From: Euleptes europaea
Taxonomy: Eukaryota; Chordata; Lepidosauria; Squamata; Sphaerodactylidae
Direction of reading: 5' to 3'
Assembly (NCBI RefSeq): GCF_029931775.1
Contig: NC_079321.1
Location: 3,937,001 to 4,001,000, forward strand
Length of the DNA: 64,000 nt
The notes under the pieces are model-generated. The model was not told where the DNA came from. It saw nothing but the letters and a program-made list of their open reading frames with translations, and did not search any database. Below are positions 20,916 through 32,340 of the stretch, piece after piece. Position 1 is the first letter of the stretch; each line of letters begins with the position of its first letter. The position numbers and the translations under genes were made by a program.

Positions 20916-21382
20916 TCTAATATTCTGCAAGTAAAGATATGGTGCTGTTCAGAATCATGATATACTATTTGGGTGTGTGTGTCGATCTTAGATTTTTCTG
21001 AAATCTCACAGCCCACCCGCTGCACTCAAATGATGCCGTTTACCATAACTCTTCAACCTTCCGCCTCTCATTCTGTTATCTAGCTTCAGGAGGAAGGCAA
21101 GAGCAGCGATTTGAGGGCATTCAGAGCCGCAGTATGTCCTCAGTCCTTCTAAATAATAGTAATTTTCCAAGAGTGTGCTTGTGCGGGGAAAGTGAACTCT
21201 GTTCTAAGGATATCTTTAGAAACGGCAACGCTGTTTGGAATAATAGCTAAATTAGACGATGCCCGTGGAACCTGTACCGCAGGGTTTCAGGAGCAGCACA
21301 AAGCCTTCGCCATCCAGAATCTTTGGCAAGGGTTTTTTTTTTTCTGTTCAGTGACTTGGGTGTTGATCATAAAACTTTGAAT
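20916..21382. other. no gene seen
   Basis: Unique-looking sequence with a T-run at about 21332-21341; no repeat identified. Confidence 0.4.
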
Positions 21383-21661
21383 TAGGGTTGCCAGGTTGGC
21401 ATTGCTTGGAGCGGCGATTGCTCGCCTGCAGTGGTAACGTCACTTCTGCAGGTAAACCCAGAAGCGCCGCATCGCGATGGGACGCTTGAACACTCAACCC
21501 CCCAAAACGCTAGCGTTTGGGGGTTTTTTTGAGTGGTAAAGCATCCTTTTGCATGAGGAATGTGACGTAGATGCATCGCACGTGGTTACGTGCTTGATCG
21601 CCACCCCAGCCCGGCCTCCAAAAACCTCCCACTGGTGGTGCGGGGGGACCTGGCAAGCCTA
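21383..21661. mobile_element. diverged hAT MITE with a CpG-rich core
   Basis: The MITE-A ends (AGGGTTGCCAGGTT / GGACCTGGCAAGCCTA) enclose a different middle with many CpGs and the hairpin-forming AAACGCTAGCGTTT. It is either a separate subfamily or a recombinant. Confidence 0.65.
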
Positions 21662-22039
21662 CTTTGAATATTGTTAGGATGTGAATAACAACAGTTTTAC
21701 ATACTGGTTGGATCCAGGGTTCTCAGCCATGGCCTAGCAACTAGTGGGAGTCTGGAGGGATGTGGATACAGTGGGGACCATCAATGATGGTGTGATGACA
21801 CTCTCAGGGAAAACTGGAAGTGACGCCACACCTCTCTAGGAGTTGTAGGGAACTCTGTGGTTTACCATAGAGCTTCCTGCAATTTCCCCCAGAAGTGACA
21901 TCACACCATTGGCCTGATGACCATTTTTTAAATGTATTTTCTCTCTCACCACTTTTCCGAGAGGCAGGGAGATGGCAACCAGTTTTTATGCTGGTGAAAG
22001 AGGGACCACCCAAAAAAGCTATGCTGGGGATCATAGGAC

Positions 22040-22373
22040 CAGCAAGGACAAAAGGTTCCAGGTTCGATCTCCGGCATCTCCGGTTAAAAGCATCAGGTAG
22101 GAGGTGAGGTGAATTGGGTTGCCAGTTCTTGGGGGTGGAGCCTTGGGGGGTGGAGCCTGAAGAGGGCGGGGTTTGTGGAGGGACTTCAATGGGATGTAAT
22201 CTCATAGAGTCCACCTTCCAAAGCGGACATTTTCTCCAGGGGAACTGATCTCTGTTGTCTAGAGATCAGTTGCAATAGCGGGAGATCTCCAGCTACCACC
22301 TGGAGGATGGCAACCATAGATGTGAATGACCTCTGCCTGAGACCCTGTAGAGCCACTGCCAGTCAGAAAAGAT
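22040..22373 (+). mobile_element. SINE-1 split by a MITE-A
   Basis: SINE-1 pieces 22040-22113 and 22319-22373 join across the insertion (AGGTGAA / GATGTGAATGACC). Confidence 0.82.
22114..22318 (-). mobile_element. MITE-A in SINE-1
   Basis: GAGGTGAA (22106-22113) and GATGTGAA (22319-22326): 8-bp duplication with one mismatch. Confidence 0.88.
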
Positions 22374-22533
22374 TATCCTGTGGTCTGACCCAGGATAAGG
22401 CAGCTTTATGTAAGGCTGCTCTAATATATGAGAGGGTACACAAAAGAGGAGACAGGGACCTAATTGTGAGATTTTCCACTGAAGGCATGGAAGTCAGAGG
22501 ATGGACCAGCAGATGCGACCCCCACCCCATCTC

Positions 22534-22745
22534 TAGGGTTGCCAACCTCCAGGTGGAATCTCCTGGAATTACATCTGATCTCCAGGCTCCCAAAGATCAG
22601 TTCCCCTGGACGAAACGGCTGCTTTGGAGGGTGGACTCTATGGCATTATACCCCATGGAGGATCCTCCTCTGCCCCAAACTCTACCCTCCCCAGACTCCA
22701 CCCCCAAATTTCTAGGAATTTCTCATCCAAGAGTTGGCTATTCTA
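22534..22745 (+). mobile_element. MITE-A
   Basis: TAGGGTTGCCAACCTCC to GAGTTGGCTATTCTA; the right end is diverged. Confidence 0.85.
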
Positions 22746-23247
22746 TCTCAGTGTCTCAAATGTCCAAACCGCACGATTATCTCGCAACAGATACCTTGTT
22801 TTAGGGGCAGATCTGTAGCAAAGCTGTTGACTACAGTGTGCAGTCAGAAAACCACATTCTTCGGGGATGAAACCCCTGAGATTGCAGCGCAGGAGAGCCG
22901 GTCTGGACAAAGACGTCACCCGTCCCCATTTCTCGATTGACGGGGTAGGTCTGCAGAGTCTATGAATAATTCAGCAGAGCGAGTTCTTGTCTACGCTGAG
23001 GTTTTGTTCACGGGGGTGTGCCTGGAGTCTTAACAACCATTTTTAAATATTAAAGCCTTTTGTGCGAATGCCTTTGGTGATGAAATATCAGCCTACAGTA
23101 GGTGTGAGGCGGCTCCTGTTTGAGATACGAAGTACAGAAACCCGCAGTTGCTGGTAATGATGGTTACCGTTGAATAGAAAGGGGCACTATTTCTTTACGA
23201 GACAACAATCCACTGTATTTACAGTGGGATCTATATACCGGGGTCTT
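22746..23247. other. no gene seen
   Basis: Non-repetitive sequence without a supported exon. Confidence 0.4.
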
Positions 23248-23259
23248 CAACATGGTGCC

Positions 23260-23577
23260 TGAGCCAGTGTGGTGCAGTGGTTAAGAGCGGTGGTGTGGAG
23301 CGGCGGACTCGGATCTGGAGAACCGGGTTTGATTCCCCACTCCTCCCCATGAGCGGCGGAGGCTAACTTGGTGAACTGGATTCGTTTCCCTACTCCTCCA
23401 CGTGAAGCCAGCTGGGTGACCCTGGGCTAGTCACAGCTCTCTCAGCCCCACCTACCTCACCGGGTGTCTGTTGTGGGGAGGGGAAGGGAAGGTGATGGTA
23501 AGCCGGTTTGAGTTTCCCTTAAGTGGTAGAGAAAGTTGGCATATAAAAACCATCTCTTCTTCTACTTCTTCTGAGGG
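23260..23577 (+). mobile_element. SINE-2, full length with target duplication
   Basis: Box A region TGGTGCAGTGGTTAAGAGCG, box B GGTTTGATTCCCC, body, and tail CATATAAAAACC...TTCTTCTAC. Flanks CAACATGGTGCC (23248-23259) and CAACATGGTGTC (23578-23589) are a 12-bp duplication with one mismatch. A good reference copy; it sits inside an older hAT-like sequence that continues to about 23770. Confidence 0.93.
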
Positions 23578-23786
23578 CAACATGGTGTCTATCAACACCT
23601 TTTCTGGTGCACGCCAAATATTTTTAGAAGGTGGGCCGAGCCAGGAGGGGCTTTTGCCCAGCAAGGCTTCTGACTGGCCATTGGAAATTTGATTGGTAGT
23701 GCCCATTTTTTTAAAATATGGCTTTGGCAGCAGCTGCCACCACAACACAAGGATCTTCACCGAAGGTAAACTGAAGATAAACCGCA

Positions 23787-24085
23787 GTAGCCAGTTTGGT
23801 TTATATATGCCGATTTTCTCTACCTGTTAAGTAGAATCAAACTGGTTTACAATCGCCTTCCCTTTCTCTCCCCACAGCAGATACCTTGTGAGGTAGGTGG
23901 GGCTGAGAGAGTTCGGAGAGAACTGTGACTGGCCCAAGGTCACCCAGCTGGCTTCATGTGGAGGAGTGGGGAAACCAACTCGGCTCACCAGATTAGAGTC
24001 TGTCGCTCACGTGGAGGAGTGGAGAATCGAACCCGGTTCTCCAGATTGGAGTCTACCGCTCTTAATCACTACACCACGCTGGAAC
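23787..24085 (-). mobile_element. SINE-2
   Basis: Near full-length minus copy, with a duplicated central segment (two ...GTGGAGGAGTGG... blocks). Confidence 0.9.
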
Positions 24086-24513
24086 TTGTGCGTGCAGCGT
24101 GGATGTGCGGGTTAGTCAAATCTCCTCGTGAAATGTGAAGATATTTAAGGATTAGTCTAGGATTTAAACCCAAAATGCCCCATTCTGAAAACTTTGCCAT
24201 CCTCTGCACAGAGGGAGGAAGACAAGAGACTCCTTGGCTGAGGATACAACTTCCCAGGCGGGCTTTGAACAGCCAGAGTTCAGCGCTTCGGCGGCTTTCT
24301 CTAGCCGCATTAATAATTTGGTAGTGGAAGAGAAATGGCTTTGCGAATGAGTCATGGATGCTTCCTCACAATGCTAAATTATTTACAAAGGCCATACCTG
24401 CTCTTCGAAGCTAATAAAGGTAGTTCATGGCCACCGAAGCTCTTCCAAGCGATCGTGACCAGTCCGCTGAAAATCAACAGATAAAAAACAGTGGCATGCA
24501 GATGTGTAATGCC

Positions 24514-24726
24514 TAGGGTTGCCAACCTCCAGGTGAGGCCTGGAGATCTCCCGGGATAACAACTCATCTCCAGACGACAGAGATCAGTTCCCCTGGAGAA
24601 AATGGCTGCTTTGGAGGCTGGACTCTGTGGCATTACAACCTTCTCAGACTCCTCTCCAACCCCCAACCTCCAAACGCCAATCTCCCAAATCTCCAGGGAT
24701 TTCCCAACCTGGAGTTGGCAACCATA
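24514..24726 (+). mobile_element. MITE-A
   Basis: TAGGGTTGCCAACCTCCAGG to GAGTTGGCAACCATA; a subtype with TCCCGGGATAACAAC in the left half. Confidence 0.88.
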
Positions 24727-24769
24727 TGAATATGGATGATTTTACATACAAAATTCTTTTTTTTTTAAG

Positions 24770-25043
24770 TTAGAAGAACAAGAATTGGTTTTTATATGCC
24801 CACTTTCTCTACCACTTAAGGAAGAATCAAACCGGCTCACAATCACCTTCCCCTCCCCACAATAGACACCTTTGAGGTAGGTGGGGCTGAGAGAGTTCAG
24901 AGAGAGCTGTGACTAGCCCAAGGTCACCCAGGTGGCATCATGTGGAGGAGTGGGGAAACCAACCCGGTTCACCAGATTCGCCTCCGTCACTCATGTGGAG
25001 GAGTGGGGAATCAAACCCGGTTCTCCGGATTAGAGTCCACCAC
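24770..25043 (-). mobile_element. SINE-2
   Basis: Minus-strand copy lacking the extreme 5' head. It abuts a SINE-1 directly. Confidence 0.88.
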
Positions 25044-25245
25044 TGCCAGTCAGAGTAGACAGTACTGACTTTGATGGACCAAGGGTCTGATTTAGTAGAA
25101 GGCAGCTCCATGTGTTCATGTGTGCAGTGGTAGAGAATCCACCCTTGCATGCAGAAGGTCTCAGGTTCGACCCCCATCATCTCGCGTTGAAAGTACCAGG
25201 TGAAAGACCTCTCTCTGAGACCATCGAGCGACACAGCTGGACTGG
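25044..25245 (+). mobile_element. two SINE-1 pieces
   Basis: 25044-25120 is a 3' half (to TCCATGTGTTCATG); 25123-25245 is a 5' half (TGCAGTGGTAGAGAATCC on). Fused remnants of two copies. Confidence 0.8.
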
Positions 25246-25303
25246 CATTAGGGTAGCTCTTAGGAATAGCCAGAAACTCTTGATCTTCCTGTAAGTTGGT
25301 GAG

Positions 25304-25500
25304 TAGGGTTGCCAGTTCCCTCTTCGCCTCTGGTGGGAGGTTTTTGGGGTGGAGCCTGAGGAGGGTGGAGAGGGATTTTGATGCCATAGAGTCCAATTGC
25401 CAAAGCAGCCATTTTCTCGCAGCGAACTGACCTCTATCAGCTGGAGATCAGTTGTAATAGCAGGAGATCTCCAGCTAGTATCTCGAGGTTGGAAACCCTA
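25304..25500 (-). mobile_element. MITE-A
   Basis: Flanks TTGGTGAG (25296-25303) and TTGATGAG (25501-25508), an 8-bp duplication with one mismatch. Confidence 0.9.
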
Positions 25501-25508
25501 TTGATGAG

Positions 25509-26185
25509 GCCTTATTTTTCTCTTTAATTTTTCTCCTGGGATGGCCAGGAAAACTCTGTGGAGGCAGCATACCTGCGCTGCTCCCTTCCACCACCTATCT
25601 AACCCCCCCCCCTCAAGAACGGGCTGCCCCTTGACAAAAGGATGTATCTTGCAGAATAAGAGGTCCCTAATTCTTTTTCCAAGCTTAAAGTGTAGCTTTT
25701 CAAGGCTCTGGAAAAACCACCCTGTCACAGTGTGCGATGCAGTATCCATGTCTAGTTATAAAATCCCCAAAGGCAGAGCAGAATTGCTCCTAACAGAATA
25801 ATGCATTTTTAAAGTGTTGGCAGGATTACCATTATGTTCACTTCAGAAAGGAAGGGTAAACCAATAGCGGCAGCTCTTGGTCTGTGCTCCGAGAGATTTG
25901 CGTGTGATTCAAGTCCTTCTTACTGCAGAATGTAACTCCGCTCTGCACTTTGCGGGATTGCCAGGTGGGGACTTCAAGGTCGAGCGCGGAGAATGAAGAC
26001 AAATGGTTCCAATAACCTTGGTGCTGCCTGAAAACCTACCAAGCCACAGGGGCGGTTGAGGGTAGGATGCTGTTAGCATATTGGAGACAAGACCAAAGCT
26101 GTCAGCTAATCATTGGTTGGAGACCTTCTTCCCCAATATGTATTACCACGTCTTTCCGAGGACGCCAGTTGAGGGTCTTAGACCA
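25509..26185. other. no gene seen
   Basis: Unique-looking sequence; a C-run near 25603-25612. No supported exon. Confidence 0.4.
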
Positions 26186-26314
26186 GGGGTGTCGAACTCA
26201 ATTGTTACAAGGGCAGGGCATGACATAAATGTCACTTGGACGGGACGGGCCATGCCTCGCCAGCCCAGATCGGGATGGGGGGGGGGGGGATAGCTGCCTT
26301 GGCTGGCTTGCGGG
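26186..26314. mobile_element. hAT-like transposon left part
   Basis: CAGGGGTGTCGAACTCAATT is the typical end of Charlie-like hAT elements. Cut by the MITE-A that follows; the right end was not found. Confidence 0.6.
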
Positions 26315-26510
26315 TAGGGTTGCCAGGTCCCTTTTTGTTACCGGCGGGAGGTTTTTGGGGTGGAGCCTGAGGAGGGCCAGGTTTGGGGAAGGGAGGGACT
26401 TGAATGCCATATAGTCCAATTGCCAAAGTGGCCATTTTCTCCAGGGGAACTGATCCCTGCAGTCTGGAGAACATTTATAATTCTGGGAGATCTCCAGGCC
26501 TCACCTTGAG
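26315..26510 (-). mobile_element. MITE-A
   Basis: TAGGGTTGCCAGGTCCC to TCTCCAGGCCTCACCTTGAG; right end eroded. Confidence 0.85.
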
Positions 26511-26523
26511 AGGGAGAGGGAAG

Positions 26524-27190
26524 GTGGCATGGTATAGCCCGATCTCGTCAGATCTGAGAAGCTAAGCAGGGTTGAAACTTGGATGAAAGACCACCAAGGA
26601 AAAATCTGCAGAGGAAGGCAATGGCAAACCACCTCTGCTTCTCACTTGCCTTGAAAGCCTCTAGCTGGGGTCTCCATTAAGTCAGTACTTGGATGGGGGC
26701 CCTCCAAGGAAGACTGCAGAGGCAGGCAATGACAAACCACCTATGTTTCTCACTTACCATGAAAACTCCTTGCTGGGGTTAAGAACATAAGAGAAACCAT
26801 GCTGGATCAGACCAAGGTCCATCAAGTCCAGCAGTCTGTTCACACAGTGGCCAACCAGTTGCCATGGTCAGTATTTGGATGGGAGGCCACCAAGGAAGAC
26901 TCTGCAGAGGCAGGCAATGGCAAACCACCTATGTTTCTCACTTACCGTGAAAACTCCTTGCTGGGGTTAAGAACATAAGAGAAACCATGCTGGATCAGAC
27001 CAAGGTCCATCAAGTCCAGCAGTCTGTTCACACAGTGGCCAACCAGTTGCCATGGTCAGTATTTGGATGGGAGGCCACCAAGGAAGACTCTGCAGGGGAA
27101 GGCAATGGCAAACCACCTCTGCTTCTCGCTGACCTTGAAAGCCCCTTGCTGGGCTCGCCATTAACTCGATTGCGACTTGACAGCGCATAT
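26524..27190 (+). mobile_element. 5S-derived SINE units with CR1 tails, tandemly duplicated
   Basis: A 5S-derived head (GATCTCGTCAGATCTGAGAA) is followed by repeated bodies. A CR1 tail piece (TTAAGAACATAAGAGAAACC) interrupts at 26779 and again at 26967, 188 bp apart and nearly identical through the following SINE body. Confidence 0.85.
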
Positions 27191-27552
27191 ATATGTAATG
27201 TGCAAAAGCCCCGGTTTAAAAAATCATCCAAGCTTCAGCACAACAAATCTCTTTGTGGGATCAGATGAAATACATTATACATGAGGAAGCAAGAATGACG
27301 GGGAGGAGGCGGTGGCGAGATTTCCCTTAATCTTCTAGAAGCTGGAGGGATCATTTATCTTTCTCTCGTGTCTGCTAATGGAATAGGTTTCCCCCGTGCA
27401 GGGTGGAACAATAAAGCTCAGCCTTTAAAGTGTTCGTGCTCAGTCCTGTGTCGTGGCTTTGCATTAAGGGATGCCTTGATCTGAGTACTAGATAGACACC
27501 TGCATGAAAATGAGACATTCACAGGAGGGGGGAAGTTCAAAGTTACAACCAG
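27191..27552. other. no gene seen
   Basis: Unique-looking; no supported exon. Confidence 0.4.
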
Positions 27553-27662
27553 TGTTGTGTCGGTTCGAATCCCCACTCAGCCATGCAAACTTGCTGGGAG
27601 GCTATGAGCCAGTCACAAACTCAGCTTAACCTGCCTCAAAGGGCTATCATGAAGATAACAAT
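27553..27662 (+). mobile_element. SINE-3 fragment
   Basis: GGTTCGAATCCCCACTCAGCC and the AACCTGCCTCAAAGGG block. Confidence 0.75.
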
Positions 27663-27756
27663 AGAAGAAGAAGACTTGGTTTTTATCCTCCGATTTTCTC
27701 TACCTTTAAGGAGTCTCAAACCATCTTACAATCACCTTCCCTTCCCCTCCCCCATG

Positions 27757-27907
27757 TAGGGTTGCCAGGTCCTTCTTCACCCCCAGTGGGAGGTTTTTTG
27801 GGTGAAGTCTGATGAGGGCGGGGTTTGGACTTCAATGCCATAGAGTCCAATGGCCAAAGTGTAATAGCAGGAGATCTCCAGCTAGTACCTGGAGGTTGGC
27901 AACCCTA
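27757..27907 (-). mobile_element. MITE-A with internal deletion
   Basis: Both ends present but only about 151 bp; the segment after GGCCAAAGTG is shortened. No clear target duplication. Confidence 0.85.
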
Positions 27908-27977
27908 CATCCTTGTGAGGGAGGTGGGGCTGAGAGAGTTTGGAGGAAACTGTGACTGTTCCAAGGTCGTGCAGCAG

Positions 27978-28186
27978 TAGGGTTGCCAACCTCCAGGTAC
28001 TAGCTGGAGATCTCCTACTATTACAACTGATCTCCAGCCAATAGAGATCAGTTCGCCTTTAGAAAATGGCCACTTTGGCCATTGGATTCTATGGCATTGA
28101 AGTCCCTCCCCTCCCGAAACCCTGCCCTCCTCAGGCTCCACCCCTAAAACCTCCCACTGGCTGCCAAGAGGGACCTGGCAACTCTG
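27978..28186 (+). mobile_element. MITE-A with perfect 8-bp target duplication
   Basis: TGCAGCAG at 27970-27977 and 28187-28194, within the host SINE-2. Confidence 0.95.
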
Positions 28187-28574
28187 TGCAGCAGGCTTCA
28201 TGTGGAGGAGCGGGGAAACAAACCAGGTCCACCAGATTAGAGTCTGCCCCTCATGTGGAGGAATGGGGAATCAAACCCAGTTTTCCAGATTAGAGTCCAC
28301 CGCTCTTAACCACTACACCATGCTGGCTCTCACCAGCGTGAGAAAGTTGTAAGCCAATGTGGGTCCCTGTTGAGGAGAAATGTGGGGTATAAATTGAACT
28401 AATGAAGCAGTGAAATGTGTAGTGGCTGTGTGGTATATCTTTCTTTTCCAATGGATGGAAAAAGTAAATAATTATCATTTTTCTTGCTCTCTCAACTGAT
28501 TCTTGCTTACTTCCTTAAATCTTAGAGGCCTGGTAAAGAAATCTTGTTCTGCATTTTATTTATAAGCCCTCACC

Positions 28575-28785
28575 TTGATGGCCCAGGCTCGTCTGATCTC
28601 ATCATGTCTTGGAAGCTAAGCAGGGTTGGCCCTGGTTTGTATTTGGGTGGGAGACCATCAAGGAAGTCCAGGGTTGCTATGCAGAGGCAGGCAATGGCAA
28701 ACCATCTCTGAATGTCTCTTGCCTTGAAAACCGTATGGAGTCACCATAAACCACTGTGAATTGATGGCACTCCACCATTTCATTT
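28575..28785 (+). mobile_element. 5S-derived SINE, near full length
   Basis: GGCCCAGGCTCGTCTGATCT, GGAAGCTAAGCAGGGTTGG and the GAATTGATGGCACTCCACC tail. The head keeps more 5S similarity than the other copies. Confidence 0.88.
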
Positions 28786-29104
28786 ATAAGGAAGGCACAT
28801 TCTTCTGTTGATGAGTGCAGGGCGTTTTTCGTAGTTGCTCCTGCGAGTGTGGGCATTCTCTTTCCAGAGATAATCAACAGGGCTTCTCCCTCTTGTCTTT
28901 TTGGGAGTCTGATCATGACATATCTTTTCCAGCGTGGCCATTGCTGGTTGTGATGTCTTTGAGCATATACCCCTCCCAAACTTCTATGGCTATGTTGCAA
29001 TGGGAACTTAGTAAGATCTTCCTTCAAAAGCCACTGATCCCAGTGGCTTTTGAAGGAACACACTTGGTTGATTATTAATATCTAAACTGACCAGAAAGGG
29101 GTAC
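28786..29104. other. no gene seen; contains a perfect hairpin
   Basis: 29019-29036 and 29041-29058 are 18-bp perfect inverted repeats around ATCC. A 128-codon minus-strand frame here has no recognisable domain. Confidence 0.6.
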
Positions 29105-29319
29105 ACACATGAACACACATGAAGCTGCCTTATACTGAATCAGACCCTTGGTCCATCAAGGTCAGTATTGTCTACTCAGACCGGCAGTGGCTCTCCAGGG
29201 TCTCAGGCAGGGGTCTTTCACATCACCTACCTGCTTAATCCCTTTAACTAAAGATGCCAGGGATTGAACCTGGGACCTTCTGCATGCCAAGCAGATGCTC
29301 TACCACTGAGCCACGGATA
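29105..29319 (-). mobile_element. SINE-1, full length
   Basis: From ACACATGAAGCTGCC to ACTGAGCCACGG. Confidence 0.92.
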
Positions 29320-30224
29320 TTGTTTCGCACTCTTAATTCTATAACCAGTAAAACCACTGGAGTGATAATTGCTATCCAACCAGAGTGACAGAAAGAGGGA
29401 GCCTAGTCAACAACGAGTTAATTCCGTAAGAGTTTCCTTCTGCATTCTCTGGTTAAAATATATTATCTTGATAAAACAAACAGATGTCAAAATGACTTTA
29501 ATTTGGTAAACGATCATGTTTGGCTGCTAGGCAATGAAGTGCGTGACTTTCGTCAGCATTTTATTTATTTTTTCCCAAGTCTATTTGCTTTCATGATGGA
29601 AAAAGTGTCAGGTGTAGAATTCTTTATTTTCCAAACCTCGCAAAGAGGCTTTTAAGAAAAATGCTGATATGGGTTTAGCAATAATTACTGCATGCAACGG
29701 CAAGGAGAACTGCAAAACAGCCACACGTACTTTGACAGAAGTATCAATAGGGGCCCGTAATGTGTTTTGTCTGCTGTTTACAGGGAACAAAAAGCGTCGC
29801 TGAATTTTAGAGCAAAAATATGTCAGGTAACACTTCTGACGGAATCCAAACTCATAATATGTGGGTGTTGAGTCTCTTTACATAGGCTGCAAGGCAAATG
29901 TTCCAATTAGTACCTAAAGCTGTATATTCCACTCTAGGAAAATCCAGACTGTAAGAAGAATAGGAATTGCTATTTTTTAAAGTATTTGGAGTATCTTAAG
30001 TCTATTATCTGTTGGTATATTTCTAGCAGAAAGCTAGAGCAACAGTCACAGATCTATTTTACCTTTTGGATATAGAAGAGACAAGTGGGGGGACTTGCAA
30101 GGGACTCGGGGGAGAAGGGAAATCCAACCCCCTGCGGGTCCCCGCTTCCTCTCCTCTTGCTTGCCTCCCCTTCCTCCTTTCTCCATACCTGCCTCTGCTG
30201 CTGTCTTCATGTCCTTTCCCTCTC
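29320..30224. other. non-repetitive island, then pyrimidine tract
   Basis: 29320-30060 is AT-rich unique-looking DNA with ATTA motifs. 30130-30224 is C/T-rich. No exon. Confidence 0.45.
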
Positions 30225-30475
30225 CAGCCATCAGGGTGTAGTGGTTAAGAGCGGTGGACTCTAATCTGGAGAACCGGGTTGGATTCCCCACTCCTCCACA
30301 TGAAGCCAGCAGGGTGACCTTGGGCTAGTCACAGTTCTCTCTGAACTCTCTCAGCCCCACCTACCTCACAAGGTGCCTGTTGTGTATGCGTATGTGGGGA
30401 AAGCGATTGTAAACTGCTTTGAGACTCCTTTAAAAGGTAGAGAATAGTGGGGTATAAAAACCAAGTCTTCTTCCT
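30225..30475 (+). mobile_element. SINE-2 with adjacent CTTCCTC-rich tail
   Basis: GGTGTAGTGGTTAAGAGCGG head to ACCAAGTCTTCTTCC. The following 30476-30610 is a degenerate pyrimidine expansion of the tail. Confidence 0.9.
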
Positions 30476-30624
30476 CCTACTCTTCCTCCTTCTTCTTCCT
30501 CTTCTTCCTCCCACTGCTCCATCCTCCTTCTCTGTCTTCCCATCATTATGATCACCTTTTCCTCTTCCACCCTTCCGCTACCACTGCATCCTGCCCCCAC
30601 CGCCTTCTTACCCACCCCTTTGTC

Positions 30625-30816
30625 TAGGGTTGCCAACCTCCAGGTGGTGGCAGGAGATCTCCTGCTATTACAACTGATTTCCAGCTGATAGAAATCAGAT
30701 CACCTGGAGGAAATGGCCGCTTTGGCAATTGGACCCTATGGCATTGAAGTCCCTCTCCTCTCCAAACCCTGCCCTCCTCAGGCTCCGCCCCAAAAATCTC
30801 TAGGTATTTCCCAACA
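30625..30816 (+). mobile_element. MITE-A, right end cut by a CR1
   Basis: TAGGGTTGCCAACC to TAGGTATTTCCCAACA; a CR1 tail begins at once. Confidence 0.85.
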
Positions 30817-30819
30817 TAT

Positions 30820-31345
30820 GAACATAAACATAAGAATATAAGAACAGCCATGCTGGATCAGACCAAGGACCATCAAGTCCAGCAGTCTGTTTACACAGTG
30901 GCCAGCCAGGTGCCTCTAGGAAGCCCAAAAACAGGACGACTGCATTGTGTTCCACAGCACCTAATATATTCTTCATGCTCCTCTGATCATGGAGAGAACA
31001 GCTATGCATCATGACTAGTAGCCATTTTGACTAGTAGCCATGGATAGCCCTCTCCTCCATGAACATGTCCACTCCCCTCTTCAAGCTTTCCAAGTTGGCA
31101 GCCATCACCCCATCCTGGGGCAGGGAGTTCCACCATTTAACTATGCGTTGTGTGAAGAAAGACTTCCTTTTATCTGTTTTGAATCTCTCACCCTGCAGCT
31201 TCAGCAGATGACCCCGCGTTCTGGTACTATGAGAGAGGGAGAAAAGCCTCTCCCTGTCCACTCTCTCCATATCATGCATGATTTTATAGACCTCTATCAT
31301 GTCTCCCCTCAGCCGCCTTCTTTCTAAGCTGAACAGCGCTAAGTG
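30820..31345 (-). mobile_element. CR1 LINE 3' end with coding remnant
   Basis: Minus-strand 31031-31300 reads MIEVYKIMHDMERVDRERLF...WNSLPQDGVMAANLES, then the 3' UTR and the ATAAGAATATAAGAAC tail. Confidence 0.92.
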
Positions 31346-31799
31346 TACTTTGGACTAACTACTAGTCAGAGACATCTTGCATGTGACATAAAGGAAAATT
31401 CAGGGGAATGCTGGCTAAGCATCTTAAATGTATTCTCATGAGACTTTTCTATATAATAGTTCAGAAGGGTTCAGACTTATCTGGTACCCATCTTTAATCA
31501 AGAAACTCTCAATTTAAGAACACTGGCAAATGCAACTCTTTTTTTGATTGGCTTTTCCTCCTTATGCATCTCTGTTTTTGCTCAACAGCTCCACAGGTTA
31601 CTCTGACACGGCACGTACTGTCTCCTTTTCTTTCTTTTTTGACTGACAGCTAGGATAAATTTTCTTGCAGATCTGGGAATCTTTTTACTGCGACTTAAAC
31701 TGAAGGAGAAGGAATTCAGCTGAGCCGGGGTGCCGCAAGGTAATGGCAGTAATATCAATTCTGCTGTATTCCTGCATCCAGAAATTTGGAACAACATCA
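31346..31799. other. no gene seen
   Basis: Unique-looking AT-moderate sequence. Confidence 0.4.
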
Positions 31800-31803
31800 T
31801 TAA

Positions 31804-31991
31804 TAGTTGCCAGGAACCAATTCATCACTTTGGGAAGAGCCTGAGGAAGGCGCGCTTTGGGAAGGGACTTCAATGCCACAGAGTCCAATTGCCAAAGCGG
31901 CCATTTTCTCCAGGGGAACTGATCTCTGTCGGCTGGAGATCAGTTCTCCTAGCAGGAGATCTCCAGCTAGTACCAGGAGGCTGGTAACCTT
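31804..31991 (-). mobile_element. MITE-A, diverged
   Basis: AGTTGCCAGGAACC to AGGAGGCTGGTAACCTTA. Confidence 0.8.
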
Positions 31992-32051
31992 AATCCTTAA
32001 CACTTCATGAGGAAGGGGAGACTTAGGATTGCATGAATTAACCAAGGAGTT

Positions 32052-32312
32052 ATGAGGACAACCAAGATGATTGGGGGGTTGGAGTCCCTTCCCTATGAGG
32101 AAAGGCTGAAGAGTCTGGGACTTTTCAGTTCAGAAGAATGATAAGTGGGGAGAGGGGAGAGACATGACAAGAGGCTTATAGAATTATGCATGGGGTGGAG
32201 AGAAATGGGTGGAGAGAAAGTTTCTCCCTCTCCCCAAATACTAGAACTCGACAGCATCCAGTGAAGCTGATGGACAGTAGATTCAGGACAGACTAAAGAG
32301 GAATATAGAGAC
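32052..32312 (+). mobile_element. CR1 LINE fragment
   Basis: GGTTGGAGTCCCTTCCCTATG and GGAAAGGCTGAAGAGTCTGG, as at 54276 onward. Confidence 0.85.
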
Positions 32313-32340
32313 GGGCAGGCCAGGAAGTGCTATATTTGTT

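Larger units (their letters stand above)
27664..28335 (-). mobile_element. SINE-2 interrupted twice by MITE-A
   Basis: Pieces 27664-27756, 27908-27977 and 28187-28335 are in family order. Two MITE-A copies in opposite orientations sit in the gaps. Confidence 0.9.

Noticed and set aside
28677-29063. 128-codon minus-strand frame
   Set aside because: It crosses a 5S-SINE and a hairpin, with no domain or splice support.
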